64,000 bases of DNA from Uloborus plumipes (taxonomy: Eukaryota; Arthropoda; Arachnida; Araneae; Uloboridae): NCBI GenBank assembly GCA_038373865.1, contig JAXGGA010002064.1:62001-126000 (forward strand), read 5' to 3'. Within the stretch, counting starts at the first letter, position 1. Each line of letters begins with the position of its first letter. The notes under the pieces are model-generated. The model was not told the origin of the DNA and ran no database searches. It worked only from the letters and a program-made list of their open reading frames with translations. Positions 46,488-59,012 of the stretch are shown here, one piece after another. The position numbers were made by a program, and so were the translations under genes.

Positions 46488-46863
46488 CACTGTTAAAAAT
46501 TCAGGAAGCTTTTAGGATAAATGTTACTGTAAAATGTAGCGTTTAGAGTACAGAAAATTTTACAGTAAATTGTACCGATAAAAAAATTGGCGATTGCAGC
46601 GCCAATTAATCACCACGTGACTTACTGTGAGATGCAGATGACACCCTATTTCCGCTCTCCTGTCTCATCTGGTACCGTGGATAGTAAAGCTGTGTGAAAA
46701 AATTGGGTCCCGGGTTCGATCCTTGTCGTTCGCGCTTTTTAATTATCGTTTTCTTTTCCGTAAAATTTAACAGTAAAAACAAATATATATAAAGGTAAAA
46801 GTTACTGGCAACATGGATGCCAGTAACTTTTACCGCAAAAGTTCAGGAAAAATTTTAACAGTG
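46488..46863. mobile_element. CACTGTT-ended MITE carrying a tRNA-like segment
   Basis: CACTGTTAAAAATTCAGG and its approximate complement at the right end form TIRs. Subterminal parts (GTTACTG/CAGTAAC) extend the pairing. A perfect hairpin GTAAAAGTTACTGGC/GCCAGTAACTTTTAC lies at 46794-46832. The centre has GC-rich sequence with tRNA-like boxes. Confidence 0.75.
46660..46735 (+). other. tRNA-like segment inside the MITE
   Basis: TCTGGTACCGTGGATAG resembles the box A/D-arm of Asp/Glu-type tRNAs and GGGTTCGATCC at 46712-46722 is a perfect box B, with normal spacing of about 40 bp. The acceptor stem and anticodon arm do not pair well, so it is not a functional tRNA gene. A captured tRNA or SINE head is likely. 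Confidence 0.45.
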
Positions 46864-48261
46864 CACTACTATCGGTCAAATGTCCCTGGGTTATACATTC
46901 TACAATGATTGCATTACTTTTATCTTACTGACTATTGATTACTAAATATACACTAACAAAATCCTAGCATCATACAACATGCGACTAGATATATCACTGA
47001 ACAATATATACTTCTTAGTGCATGCAGCGTTTTATCTTACTAATAAGTAACTTGGAAGCTGTCTTAAAAAAGAAGTCGTCAACATTGTTAATTTTCCGTA
47101 ATTTCTGGCTCATACTTCAAGTATTGTAATTTATTAGTAACTTGATCAAAACATTTTATGTGTAGTGTTTTGTTTTATAAATAAGCTGTCAAAAGATGAT
47201 CATTAATGATTTTTACTTTTATTAATTTTTATTTTTTTTTTCAATTTTTTTTTTTTTTTATTTATTTATTTTGTGTAGGTCTGCTTCTTATCTTGTTTGT
47301 GATACTTCATGAAAGATATTGAGCTGCAGACAAAGCATGATTTCTAACATGTAAATGATTGAATATGTAAATTACTTCAAACTACACAAGTAACTCGATG
47401 CAGTAATTTTTAAGTAAATCTATGTTAACCTTCAAAATACTAAAACCTAAAGTACATTTATTTTAATATAATTACTCGGAAAGTTCTTACTTTAAAAAAT
47501 TATAAAACTGCACATATGCTTTTTCTATATTCTGAACATATTTTTAACTTAGTACAGAATGGTGTCTGTAAACTTATAAACTTGAAAGTATATTTTTGCA
47601 AAGCTGTAAACTAAAACTCGCAAACTGAATTTTTTGTACTTGTGTACAAAAACTTAGATGACCTATAGATGTTTATCTAAAAGATTTTTTTTTTCAGAGA
47701 GTGAAAATATGAGAAATACCGAAGTAGTTTATTTTGCAAATTTTTAACCTTATAATTTGGATGAAGGCAACACCTTTGTTTGCCAAAATTATGAATTAAA
47801 AACATAGTTTTTTTTTATAAATTAAAAAAAAATCATTGTTTACTTATTCATACTTTGCTAGAAATCTTTAGAAATCAAGTGGGTTTTATATGTTTTGAAG
47901 AAAAAAAAGCAGGATTTTTTAAATTACTTTTTCTTTGATAACTAAAATTATGTACATAAAAACCTACATTGTTAAAGGATACATATAAATATTTAAACTT
48001 GTACAAAAAATATTGAACAATGAAAATCAAAATCTAAAAACATTAAACTGACGTATGCGAACTGCAAAGCAAAAATCTCTTGCATAAACAATATATTTTC
48101 TGGAATATTCTTAACAGAAGTATTAGTCTCTTATTTTAAAACCTGCAAAATATAATTAAAATGTAAAACAGTACATCAATTTAAAATGATATACATTTTT
48201 TTTCATTCAAGTAGAATAAAAATAGAGAATATGATTTGTTTAAAAAACTCATTGTTTATTT

Positions 48262-48296
<35 letters not shown>

Positions 48297-48619
48297 CTTT
48301 TTAAACCGCCAGTAAAGAAATCAGCGAAGGAATTCTTTTCTGTTTGAAATTAGCCATATACTAAATCTATCAATTAATTTAGGAAATGCAAAGTTATTTC
48401 TTTCAATAAAAAATAATATGATTTAAAAACAAATATCTTGCATTACAGTTTTTAAATAAATGCTAGTATTGTGTTACGCAGATGTTTTTAATGACAAAAT
48501 AAAGTTTTTATTTATTTATTACATTACTTTATGAAACCATAAAGATAAGTATCGTAAAAAAATCTCCTTTGCTCATATTATCTGGAAGAAATGACACTAA
48601 TAGTTTTAAAATAACTTTC
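46864..48619. other. AT-rich non-coding stretch with (ATTT)n
   Basis: Contains an (ATTT)n microsatellite at about 48254-48293 and several T-runs. No gene seen. Confidence 0.55.
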
Positions 48620-49060
48620 CATTCTTCGCAATAATGGCGTAAACGCTTTCCCATATGCCAACTGTACTGAAACCTAACGAGTTAAACGCCTTCAATAATG
48701 TTAACCATAATAACTATTGAACCTTTCTTTGCGGAACAATTCGTGCAAGGCGGAACCAAACTACCCCATGATGGCTCGGATTGCTTAATATCGTAAAGAC
48801 TTTCTGGCGAGTTTTCAACTTTTGATTAGAATCACCTTTCCAATATTCTATCCCTTCTCCCTCTTGCTTAATGGATCACCGTAATGATAAATTTTCAGCT
48901 CAGAAAGGCTGTTAAAATGGAAATTGAAAGATTTCCGTTAAGTGGCTTGCTTTTAACGATCTTGTAATAGAGGAAATGACCGGGTTGACAAGACGTTATT
49001 GCTTTCCCGTCCGGTGGCCCTTAATCAACTTTTGCGCCTAACGATAAAGGATGGAATTAC
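48620..49060. other. GC-raised non-coding block
   Basis: This stretch lacks homopolymers and has clearly higher GC content than the kilobases around it. No frame is open for long and no TIR is seen. Motifs such as TTGATTAG and TTTAACGA could be factor-binding sites, but short matches are expected by chance. Candidate conserved non-coding sequence only. Confidence 0.25.
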
Positions 49061-49958
49061 ATTTATGGATATTTTATGCTTTTTTTATTATGCATAAACT
49101 TTCTTAAAACAACAGATAAGTGGAGGAAATTTGACTTTCTAAGATCTTACATCTTTATTTAATTTATTTATGTTCTAATCATCCAAAGTCTTTTGAAGAC
49201 GAAGATATTTCTTTTATCGTATATTTTGTATTTAAAAATCTGAAAAATTTATAGAAATCCAATAAATTTAAAAACGGAAATATTTGGAAAATAAATTTTA
49301 TTTTAGGAAAAAGTACACTGTGCTTAAGATAGTTAACTCTTTAATTACTTTAAGTCTGCATTTTACTCTGCATCGAGATCTATAATAATTTACGTAAGGT
49401 AATAAAAAATGATTAATTATATTTGTTTTTTTGCAGATGTATTCTAAAGGTGAGAATTTTGTCTCACAATTGTAAGAAAAGACTTACACTTTCAATATTA
49501 TAGGAAAAATTTTCACATTATTTATATATTTATTTATGTTACTATTAATTACTTTTAGGTAGTAAAGAAATACTCTATAATAAGTCAAAATCCATTTACA
49601 AAATTGTGACATCAAGCAGAAGTATCGAAATAAAGCAAAATCGAAGTCCATTACTTGAAAAATTACATTTTTTTTCCTTATTATATGTAAACAGTCGAAG
49701 TTGCTCAGAGCATATACAAGAAAAGGCGTTAGTGCATGTTGAAATCAGTATTATTTAGCACATCTTATGTATTTAGAAATAATTCATATTTTTTCACTGA
49801 ATTTTGGCTGGTGTAATACTTTTTGATAGAAAAATCACTTTTAGAGACATTTTGGCGGTACAAATCAATCAGCTATCATCGTCTTTGCCTTTGCCGCAAG
49901 CTACCATGCAAAATTTGTCACTTGTATAGTTAAAAAATTTAAGCCCCTTTTATAACAA
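49061..49958. other. AT-rich non-coding stretch
   Basis: Nothing recognised. Confidence 0.5.
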
Positions 49959-50155
49959 CACTGTAAAAATGAATGTTGTTTTTACAATATAATACGGTTA
50001 ACTTTATAGTAATAAACTAAACATTTTTTTATTTTACAGTAATAAACTGTAAAATTGCTAATTTTTCAGTTCATTACCGTGCATTTTACAGTTTTAAATT
50101 GGAGCTCGGCTGCTAGTATTATACGTTAACAACAGTTCATTTTTTTTTTGTAGTG
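49959..50155 (+). mobile_element. CACTGT-ended MITE, family member 2
   Basis: CACTGTAAAAATGAATGTTG and its approximate complement bound 197 bp. It is the same family as 33384-33626 in inverse orientation, sharing CAGTAATAAACTGTAAAAT-type sequence. Some internal sequence is lost relative to that copy. Confidence 0.8.
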
Positions 50156-52749
50156 AAAAGTAATAATATTGACTGCACCGATTATTGTGTTGCATTCGTA
50201 GTAAGCAATTTATGTAAACAATTGATCCGCACATTGCAATTTCCTAAATGTAAATTTTTTAAATATGGAGAATAATGAAATCCAAACCCCCTGATATGTT
50301 ACTGACTGATAAACGAGCTAACAATCTGCACTGAATGTGAGCCATGAGACAAAAGCACTGTTAATAATACTAAGAATGTACTAGATGTAACCATGTTCTA
50401 CAGCATTTGCTGGAATACTTTAAAATGGAACAGTTGAAGGTGTCTTTTTCTTTATTGTAAAATTAATGTTGGTAATACGTCAAAAGATATGACATTTAGT
50501 CATATAAGGATATTTATTTCTTCAATCAATTTCCACGAGGATAAAGTCAAACAAGTTCCAGGACTGTATGGTTTTTTCCCATCTCTCAGAAACTTGACAC
50601 AATCATCATCGTCATTTATCGTTATTAAATTTTCAAACTAGCACATCGACTTGATAATTTTTCTAAATTATTTATGTAAAGATTAGAGTTGAATTTTATT
50701 TATTATCTGACATTAATAAGTGGTTAAAATAAACGAACGCTATTAGAGGATTTCATTTATCTATTTTTAAATTAATTTCTTTAAGTGCTGAAAAACATCA
50801 TTTACACTGTTTTTCAAACTCATTCATGAAAAAGAGGAAGTCTTAATCACTTCCTTTTCTTTTTTTTTTTTTTTTTGTTTCAAACAAATGATTTACTATT
50901 TTTTCTTTATTCATTTTTCTGAAGTGACATGTTTAATAAATGTATTTGCTGACAAAAGAAGCAATTTTTTCACTTAAAAATTAAGTTCTATTTTCAATTA
51001 GTCACCAACTTTGTAGTCTTCTTTCTTTGATATAATAGATGATCTATTGACAATAAAACGAATCATCGGCAAACATTTTTCCCAATTGAGAAAAATGGGA
51101 AAATTAAATGAGTTGCAGCAAACAAAAGATATTAATGAACTGAAAATGTAAAATACTTTTATTTTTCTTGAACTCACATTTTATTACAACAACTTGAATT
51201 AATCGTTTTTTCTGGAAACGGATCGATGTTATTAATTTCAATCGAGTAAACTGCAACGTCAGTAAATTAATCATTTTGTTTTCTTCAGTTAATTTATCAT
51301 GTATCATACTATGCCAACCAACAATTTTGTTTGATTATCAAATGGTAAATACATCAATAAAATAGTTAAAAATCATTGCTCAGCGTGTTAATTAATACTT
51401 AACTTAAAAGAACGTTCGACTGCATTACTTCTTTTGGAGTTATTGCCTCCGAAATTGAAAAAAAAAAACTCTTATACTTTCTAAAGTCTACTTGTAGATC
51501 AATTTTTCTTGATTCCGTTCATTGCGTCTTAAAATTTAGCTGTCATATGTAACAAGAAAAAAATCTTATGACTTCGCAACAACTTAAAAATTGAATTAGC
51601 ACCTGTACTTTGTAGAGCCGACCTATGGACCAATTTTTGTTTAATTTCTCTCGTTACTTTATTAGCTTTAGCACTCACCCATAGTGCAGAAAACGTTCGA
51701 CTTATCTATCCTACTTGAAGGAATTGGCGCCCAAAAGCTAATGGAAGCGACGTATTATAAAGACACGTATGTGAACCACATTTTGCTTAACTTCTTGCAG
51801 TAGTGTTTGCTCTAAAGCAGCCTCAAAAACCTGTTCACACATATAGACACAAATGCATTTTTTTTCCAAAAATAGTCAAAATACACTAATCGCACCTAAA
51901 AATGTGCAGATTATTCGCAATTTGGAAATTTTCACAAAACCAATACTTTCTTCTGCATACAAAATATAGTAGAAAGTAAAAAACACCTGAACAAATTATA
52001 GAAACCATTGTGCAACTTATTTATTATACATTTTCCACGGACAAATACACCTATTCTCAATGAAAATGTCAGCCCTTTTGTCTCAGTAATTTTACCCAAA
52101 TAACTTCTGCAACTCTATAAACCTCTACGCAGCTATAAACAAATACAATTTTTCTGTCATAAACTCGGAAGCTCGGTGCAACGGAGCGTTCTAAAAGAGT
52201 TAACAAAAGTGGTTTACGGGAAAACGGTAAAATGGTGCTTAAATAAATTTATTTTCTTACAGTTGGTTTTACGTTTCCAATACAGAATTACTGAATCCGC
52301 ATTTTATTCCGTTGAAAAAGACATGATTAGATTACTGTAATGTTTCAGAAACGTTTTTTGCCGTGATCTGAAATCAGATGTGCTTAGTTGCTTCCAGAGA
52401 GGGTAAGACAGGAAAATAAATTCATGTGTTGAACCTCCAGGGCAAATTTATTTCCTCCTTCTAGCGCAATAGAATACTTTAGAGATTTCCTTAAATGGAA
52501 GAATCGCATATTTTAACTCCTACTCTATTTCATCAGGGTACCTAAAATAAAATCAGCCAAAAATAAGATTTTTAACATTTGTTCATTCGTTTTAAGTAAA
52601 GTGTTTCATTCGCTTGAAATTGATAAATAAACCTCCAAGTAATGATATTCTAAAGCATTAACAACTTAAAGATCTTATTATTTTTAAGAAAACTGTCATG
52701 AAAGTGCCTTTTTTTTACTGAAGAGAAATATATAAACGATTTTTTACAA
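50156..52749. other. AT-rich non-coding stretch
   Basis: No gene or repeat ends seen; a T-run lies at about 50860-50877. Confidence 0.5.
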
Positions 52750-55007
52750 TCTAACCAGGAAAGTACGCGATCATGGAATAATGAATTTTTTTAAAATTAG
52801 TACCAATCGAAAGAGCATTGTAAAACATGTTTCTGGACGCACGCGTTTTTGCCCTCGCTCCCCCGTTACCGAAATATAAGGTCCTAAAGTCAGCTATTTT
52901 TTTTTTTTGAAAAATCGCCAATTTTAGCGAGTTATAATGAAACTGGAAGCTGCGGTGCGATTACACTATTTGCGTCCAACGGGAAACTTGATTCCCATTT
53001 TTGGTCATTTGCAAAGCTTTTGAAAGACGGCTTTACAATAATCTTTTACTTTACCTGTGCGAGTTAAAGCAAAAAGCTACTATCAAGCCTATGACATAGA
53101 AAGCAGAGAGCTTTTTAAAGAGGAAAAATAATTTTAAACAACACATCAAAATTAAATTTTATCGTACTATTTGCGATTAACGCAGGTCCCTTGTTTAAGG
53201 GGAGTCCCCCTTGATAAGGGACCCTTGTCAACAGGAGGTGACAACTGAACCTCCTGTTTTTTTTAAATTATTTTTTAAGCGTTCGTGCAATTCTGTAGGG
53301 TGTGTGTGCGTGGGGGGGGGGGGTATATTTGGGGTTTTTGATTGTAAAAATTGCAAATATAAATTTTTTCAAGCCACTTTTCTTTTGGTGGGTCCCCTAT
53401 AACTCAAAGTGAGTTCTCCTAAACATTTTTGTCAATTGTATCACTGGGTATGTAAGAACGGTCTTTCAAAAAAAAAAAAAAAACTGCTGAAAATTTAATG
53501 AAAATGTGTTCAACTAAAAAAATCAAACAGGAATGAGGTGTTTTCCCTGAGATATTTCGAAAAAAAAATGTTCGCTCGAATCGAACTTGTTCCTTCAAAA
53601 GTTATAAGTAAGGACAGGGGAAAAAATCGGAAATTCGAAATTAAATGAAATATTATTCAAATCAAAAAGTCGAATATGGGAGTGTATTGTCCTCACTGAG
53701 ATCTTTCGATTAAAAAAAAAATCGAATCGGACTATGCTCTCAAAATTTATTGCGGGGGAAAGGGCAGAAAAACTGACCAATAGACAGACTGACAGGTACA
53801 CAGTTTCCGCAGCTCAAAACCCAACTTTTTTTTAAATTTCTCTGTGTATTTAATTATTTTTATTAAGTTGTGCTTTTTCGACTCAATTGTTTTGAGTGTT
53901 TTTTTTTCCAGTGCATTCAGGCCTTCTTTCATGATTTTTTCCACCTATTTTCTACTTTTACAGAAAAGTAAGCTAAAACTTGTATTGATTTACAATTTTG
54001 TTAGTCTTTTCCTACCCGTTGAACATATAGCAGAACTAGTAAAAGTTAGTCTAGTGTTTTTAAACAGTACGAAATTAATATGCAATATCTTTTACATTTA
54101 CGTTACAGAGACTTTTCGCTACAGTGACCAATTTGTTTGAACGGCAGGGGTTTTTAGAATGAATGCCGACTCTATTAGTATATTTTAAGAATGGAAATAA
54201 TTATTTCCCTCTACCATTGATGTAATTTCCGACGTGGATATAATTTTGCAGCCATTGATATTTACTAATTCGTTTTCTTTTTAAAATTTATTTTTTCTCG
54301 ATTTCAATTTAAAAATAAATGTTTTTGCTAAGAGTTGGCAGATAGTGAAACTTCTTGCATCGATTTTTTTTAAAAATAAGAACTGATATCATAATCCATG
54401 ACAATTTAATTTCTACCTCAAAGATTATTTCTTTTATTTTTTGTACATGAGCTCATAGTAGCTGCTTTTCATACATATTTAATTATCCCAAATTAATCAT
54501 TTAGAAACACGCGCAATATATTTTAACTTATGATAATTAACGCATACAACTTAGTTCAGTAAAAAAAAACTTCAAATAACAAAAATTATAAAATATATTG
54601 TTATCAATCGTAAAAAGATAAAACTTTAACTTCTTTTTAAAGTTTTCGCTCCTCTGGATAAAGCTCTCTGCTTTCCACATCATAGTCTTGATCAGCACTC
54701 TTTATTTTAGCTCAAACAAGTAAAGAGTTAACGTTAAACATTTTTTACTTTCTTTGCGAATGACCAAACATGGAAATGATGCGATGTCAAGCAAGCTGCG
54801 GAAGAGAGAATCTGGAGCTAGCTTCAATTTCTTGCCAAGTCTTCAAATTTGGCTCATTTTCGGCCGACTTTAAGACCCCTTATCTCGAAAACGAGGGGAC
54901 GAGGGCACTTGGTCTTTGGGTCAAAGACATGTCTCAGTATGCTCTTTCGAATGGTACCATTTTTAACTTTTTTTATTATTACTTAAGTCGAGTACTTTCC
55001 TGGTAAG
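52750..55007. mobile_element. Long TIR element with ~360-bp arms
   Basis: Arms 52750-53127 and 54646-55007 are diverged inverted repeats, sharing ACCAGGAAAGTAC at the tips, CGAAAGAGCAT, AAGCTGC, TTTGGTCATT-type and AAGCAGAGAGCTTT blocks in mirrored order. The interior contains hairpin-prone GTCCCTT/AAGGGAC (53177-53225) and an unrelated repeat insertion. The 78-residue frame at 54770-55006 lies wholly in the right arm and is not a gene. A solo arm copy is at 35065-35290. Confidence 0.7.
53490..53985 (+). repeat. Second copy of the AAGTAGGCT-tail repeat
   Basis: Two units with GAGATcTTTCGA and TTCAAAAGTTAT, then CAGACTGACAGGTACACA and a tail ending CAGAAAAGTAAGCTAA, follow the same order as 39795-40637. 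It lies within the 52.7-55.0 kb element, so it inserted there. Confidence 0.65.
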
Positions 55008-55764
55008 TATTTATTTGTGATGTTTCGAAGTTTTCTAGTGTTTTTAATAGATACATTCCGGGAGTAACACGGGCCGGGAAGTAGCAGACAAAAGTTCGGC
55101 CAGTGACTATGATGAGAGCTAGCGCAAAGGAGTTAAAATAATACGTATTGTATAATGATGACGTTCATTCTGAATATAACTAGTGAAAACAATTAGGGTG
55201 TTTAATTTAATATTTCGTCCATAAAGATGTACGTACAAGTTCCATGAAAACATTTAGTGCCATCATTACTTAGCCAATACGTTATTTACAAAATTGCATT
55301 ACTAATGGGTTTAAAAAAGCTTACATGTCACGAAAAATATTAAATATTGTCAACATATGACAACAATTTGACCTGTAATCAAGCATTTTTTGTGCGTTAT
55401 TAGTTTTCATTAATCGTTTTGTGCAATGAATAATGAAAAATATTTTTTTTTCACGTTCACCATGATGGAACATCGCTAATTAAAGTAAAAGAAATGCATT
55501 TCACGCATAAATAAAAATAACGATTTTCTTTTTCTTTTTACGATTTTTTTTTTAAATTGGTGCGTCGTATATCAGAGCTTTTACCCCAAAACAGGAATTC
55601 ACGATTTTCCCTACAATGTTCCAGACTTAAGGATTGCAAATAGTCTTGTTGTTTTGACGTCTACATTGATTAAGACGTTACTACATAAAACGTGGCTCAA
55701 TGTCTTATTAGCTAAATCCTCCCAATGGAACCAATTTGAAACAAGATTATATATTTTTTTACTA
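55008..55764. other. Non-coding stretch
   Basis: No supported feature. Confidence 0.5.
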
Positions 55765-55767
55765 TAA

Positions 55768-55785
55768 TACTAATAATAATAATAA

Positions 55786-55820
<35 letters not shown>

Positions 55821-55839
55821 GTAATAATAATAATAATGA

Positions 55840-55909
<70 letters not shown>

Positions 55910-55943
55910 GTAATAATAATAAGAATAAAAATAATTAATAACA

Positions 55944-56041
<98 letters not shown>

Positions 56042-56076
56042 CATCATTATTATTATTATTACTATTATTATTATTG
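55768..56076. repeat. Self-complementary AAT/ATT/ATC microsatellite
   Basis: About 160 bp of (AAT)n is followed, after AACAATT, by (ATT)n, then (ATC)n near 55992-56046, then (ATT)n again. The AAT and ATT parts can pair into a long hairpin. The long Asn, Ile, Tyr, His and Met frames here are pure artefacts. Confidence 0.97.
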
Positions 56077-56214
56077 TTTGCAAGCTTCGTAGCTGACTTA
56101 GTGATGTTACACTTGGCTGGCAACAAAACTTAGCTATTAAAAGCTTGGTGATATATTGCTAAGTGGTCCTTAAATTATATCATTACTTATGTCAGCATTA
56201 AAATTAACACTGAT

Positions 56215-57395
56215 TTGCCTTCAAAAGATGTAAATGACCCCCTTGGAACGTTCGCATACAACCAAAACGGAAGGTGCACACCTCGGTGTCTTCTACATAC
56301 AAAATTTCAACCTTCTACGGCACACCGTTCTTCAGTTATGCAAGACTAGCCGGGTACCCGGCCCTGCCCGGGTTTCTGCCGGGTAATGTGTTTCAGTGAA
56401 ACTCATTCATAATTTTTTCAGCATTAAAGTGCACATCCATATACATAAATGGCTACTTCTGTAAACAATGGCTATTTTTTCTGTTTGGATAAACTAAAAA
56501 AAACTGTATTACACACCCTAAATACAAATGCAAGCTACAAATAATGTTTAGGTAAATAGGAAATGTTATAAGCTTGGTGTATTAAAATAAATATATATTT
56601 ACAGTATCAATCGCTCTGGAGTCAACCATTTCCAAATATTGCACGTTAAATAAGTCCCATTATTAGTTTCTATCCTTGTGATAACTTGGTGAAAACATCT
56701 TATGTACCTAATTTAGAAAAAATTTGACTATAAACACTTTCTATTTTCTAACTGTTGCCAAAATTCTCTTTTTATTAAGCCCCATTAGCGATTATTGGCA
56801 CAGATGAATATAAAAATCCTAAGAAAGCAATAAATTTCATACCTACTCCAGAGAAGCCTTGGTTCAAAATTTTCATCATGATTACTATTAATATTGTTGT
56901 TGCGAGGCAACCAAATTTTGCAACAATGGACTGAAAATTTAATCATTTAATGGGGAAATTACATGAAATTTACTATTTTCCATAATAACTTTTTTAAACT
57001 AAGCTTTTTAGAAATAAATTATAGCTTATCCTGCTCCCTGTTACTGTAGCTATCTACGGTGAAAAAATGGTTAAAATCGGTCCAGTAGTTTTGAAGTTTG
57101 CCCCGGACATACGCATACAAAAGTAGTATTTTATGTATATAGATAAATACGAACATACATCAAAACGTCAAGAGAAAACTGGCGATAATTAATTCACCGA
57201 ACGGTCAAAATAGACACTTTGGCTGCACATGCTTTCGTAGGGAGACATGCACATGCATCGACACTCATTCGAGGTTGTAAATCAACCAGATTTTATTCAA
57301 CAGGATTTTAGACTAAAATTTGAACTAAAATTTTGTCCCGATTTCAACACTTCCTTTTCATTGTAAAAGGAAGTAAAAAGGTTTAAAGTTCTTGT
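56215..57395 (+). repeat. Dispersed repeat with AAAAGGAAGT tail, split by an insertion
   Basis: The head has GTAAATGACCCCCTTGG and TTCAACCTTCTACGGCACA; the tail has CGAACATACATC, ACGTCAAGAGAAAACT, and ends with TTCCTTTTcattGTAAAAGGAAGT. From memory these parts are normally contiguous in arthropod genomes. Between them sits the ACTAGC-type repeat. A fragment of the same head occurs at 61700-61760. Confidence 0.6.
56345..57145 (+). repeat. ACTAGC-type dispersed repeat, nested
   Basis: It begins ACTAGCCGGGTACCCGGC and ends near TTTATGTATATAGATA; near its end it has AAAATCGGTCCAGTAGTTTT and CATACGCATACAAA. The same type begins ACTAGCGGTACCCGCACG at 61180. No coding frame. Confidence 0.6.
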
Positions 57396-58274
57396 ACTTG
57401 AGTAGCTGAGTGCGTATGTTAAAGGCGCTTTTTAATTAAATTGTACGATTAAACAAGTCTTAGAAATTTATATCATTCTGCAGTATTTTTTTTTTTCCTT
57501 CATTCACGTTATCGCTTTTATAGGCATTCTTTGATTTGCTCAAACAACATTTTAAATAACGCATTTTGATTATATAGTTAACTTCTTAGCATTTATCTAC
57601 GTTTTTGGTAGATTTTCAATTCAACAGCAATATAAAGTTAGATTTTTTAGCAAAAATAGTTACGTTTTTCTTTCTCCTGGCAACGCAGTGAAACTCACCA
57701 TTTTATCAGAGAAAGACAAAGATAAATTTTCTATCTCGGAAACATTTCACGATTGCCTATGGCAACAGCATCAATCACGATTAGGCATATCAGATCAGGC
57801 AGCCTCAAGGTTTTATGGTAACTGATAAATGCTGAAAAGCGTATCGCTCTTCTAAAAGTGTATTTGCCTCAAGTCATCGTTGTTTTAGAAACCTTTATTT
57901 TTGTCTTACTAAAGACAAGATGCATTTGGGATTGCAGAAGGTAGTTAAGGAATTATACTAAATAGTGATATCACTGAAACATTGAAAGGTTAATAAATTA
58001 ATTTTAAATTTATATTTTTTAATACAATAAAGCTTTGGCTACATATTCTATGATGCTAAAAACATAACTTTAGAGTTCACATCTGAGTTACGTTGCTCTG
58101 AGTGTATTTTGATTTTGTTATATTTTTTAATGTGTGGGGTGGATGACAAAAAAAAAAGGGGGGGGGGGAAAAAAGAAAAAAGGCTCAGCCAGAACTAAGC
58201 AACTCAACTTTCCCGTATTTTGAAATTGACTTTCTAAAATCAGCTGTATTTCTCATTTTCTGTTTTTAAAAGTC
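57396..58274. other. Non-coding stretch
   Basis: The part 57670-57870 is less AT-rich and lacks homopolymers, but holds no open frame. A mixed A/G homopolymer run is at 58150-58185. Confidence 0.45.
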
Positions 58275-58520
58275 GTTCCAGTATTGCCACGTCCATATTT
58301 CAGCCCTGATATTGCTCCTTATGACGTTTTGTTATTTCTTAGAATGAATGAATTTGTACCTTAATCGAGTATCTCGTAGCGTACCAAGATCAGGAGTTTT
58401 TAACTAAGGTGTTAAAGGAAGGATGACTCCTCCCCTTTTTTCTTACAGGATTACCGATGCTATTCCCAAACCTTGGGACCAACTAGTAGATCGTGGTATA
58501 AAGTGAGAGAGGGACTATTG
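58275..58520 (+). pseudogene. mariner-family transposase fragment, decayed
   Basis: 58275-58345 reads VPVLPRPYFSPDIAPYDV then LLFLRMNEF, matching the conserved PPYSPDLAPsDY.LFp..K signature around the third catalytic residue of mariner transposases. 58450-58520 reads DAIPKPWDQLVDRGIK, stop, ERDY, like the C-terminal W..R..KCI...GDY ending. Inverted ends were not found. Clearly dead. Confidence 0.6.
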
Positions 58521-58849
58521 TAAAAACTGATCATAAGTTTTTTTTTTTTTTTTTTGACAGATTGATGGAACTAAACGGCAACATTTCATATGAGTCAACA
58601 AATTAGAATCTAGTTTTGAAAATGCTTAGTCAATGAAAAGCCGTTTTTTTTTTATTTTTTAATACTCATTTTACATCTATCATTTTTAATTGACTTCTCC
58701 AATGAAAAAATATAAATAAAGAACCAGTTCTTCGTCAAGAATTATTTTTCACATTTTTCTTTTTTTTTTTTTTTTTTTTGAAATAAAATTTAACTTTTAA
58801 TTTGGAACTCATGCTTGCCTTATCCGAGTATGCTGGGATTTTTTTTAAT

Positions 58850-59012
58850 GTGTGAGTTTTATGAAATTTTGAGCTTTGATTTACTTATTTATAATGTTTG
58901 CTGCTGTTTTTAGCGATTTTTTTAAAAAGCATTAAGCCTTCTTCCATGTACTTCTTTTTTTTTTTTCTTTTCTTTTTTTTTCATCCTTCTTTAACGGAAA
59001 AGTATACTAATC
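58850..59012 (+). repeat. Third copy of the AAGTAGGCT-type tail, diverged
   Basis: AGCATTAAGCCTTCTTCCATG, a T-rich tract, and AACGGAAAAGTATACTAA follow the tail order of 53915-53985 and 40570-40637. Only the tail is visible. Confidence 0.4.

Noticed and set aside
43213..46735. Functional tRNA genes
   Set aside because: Both loci have tRNA-like boxes but acceptor and anticodon stems do not form; SINE-like or captured fragments are more likely.
54770..55006. 78-residue frame with a splice-like GTAAGT after it
   Set aside because: It coincides with the right arm of the TIR element, whose mirror arm is not open.
55712..56126. Long open frames of Ile, Asn, Tyr, His and Met
   Set aside because: They are translations of AAT/ATT/ATC microsatellite in all frames.
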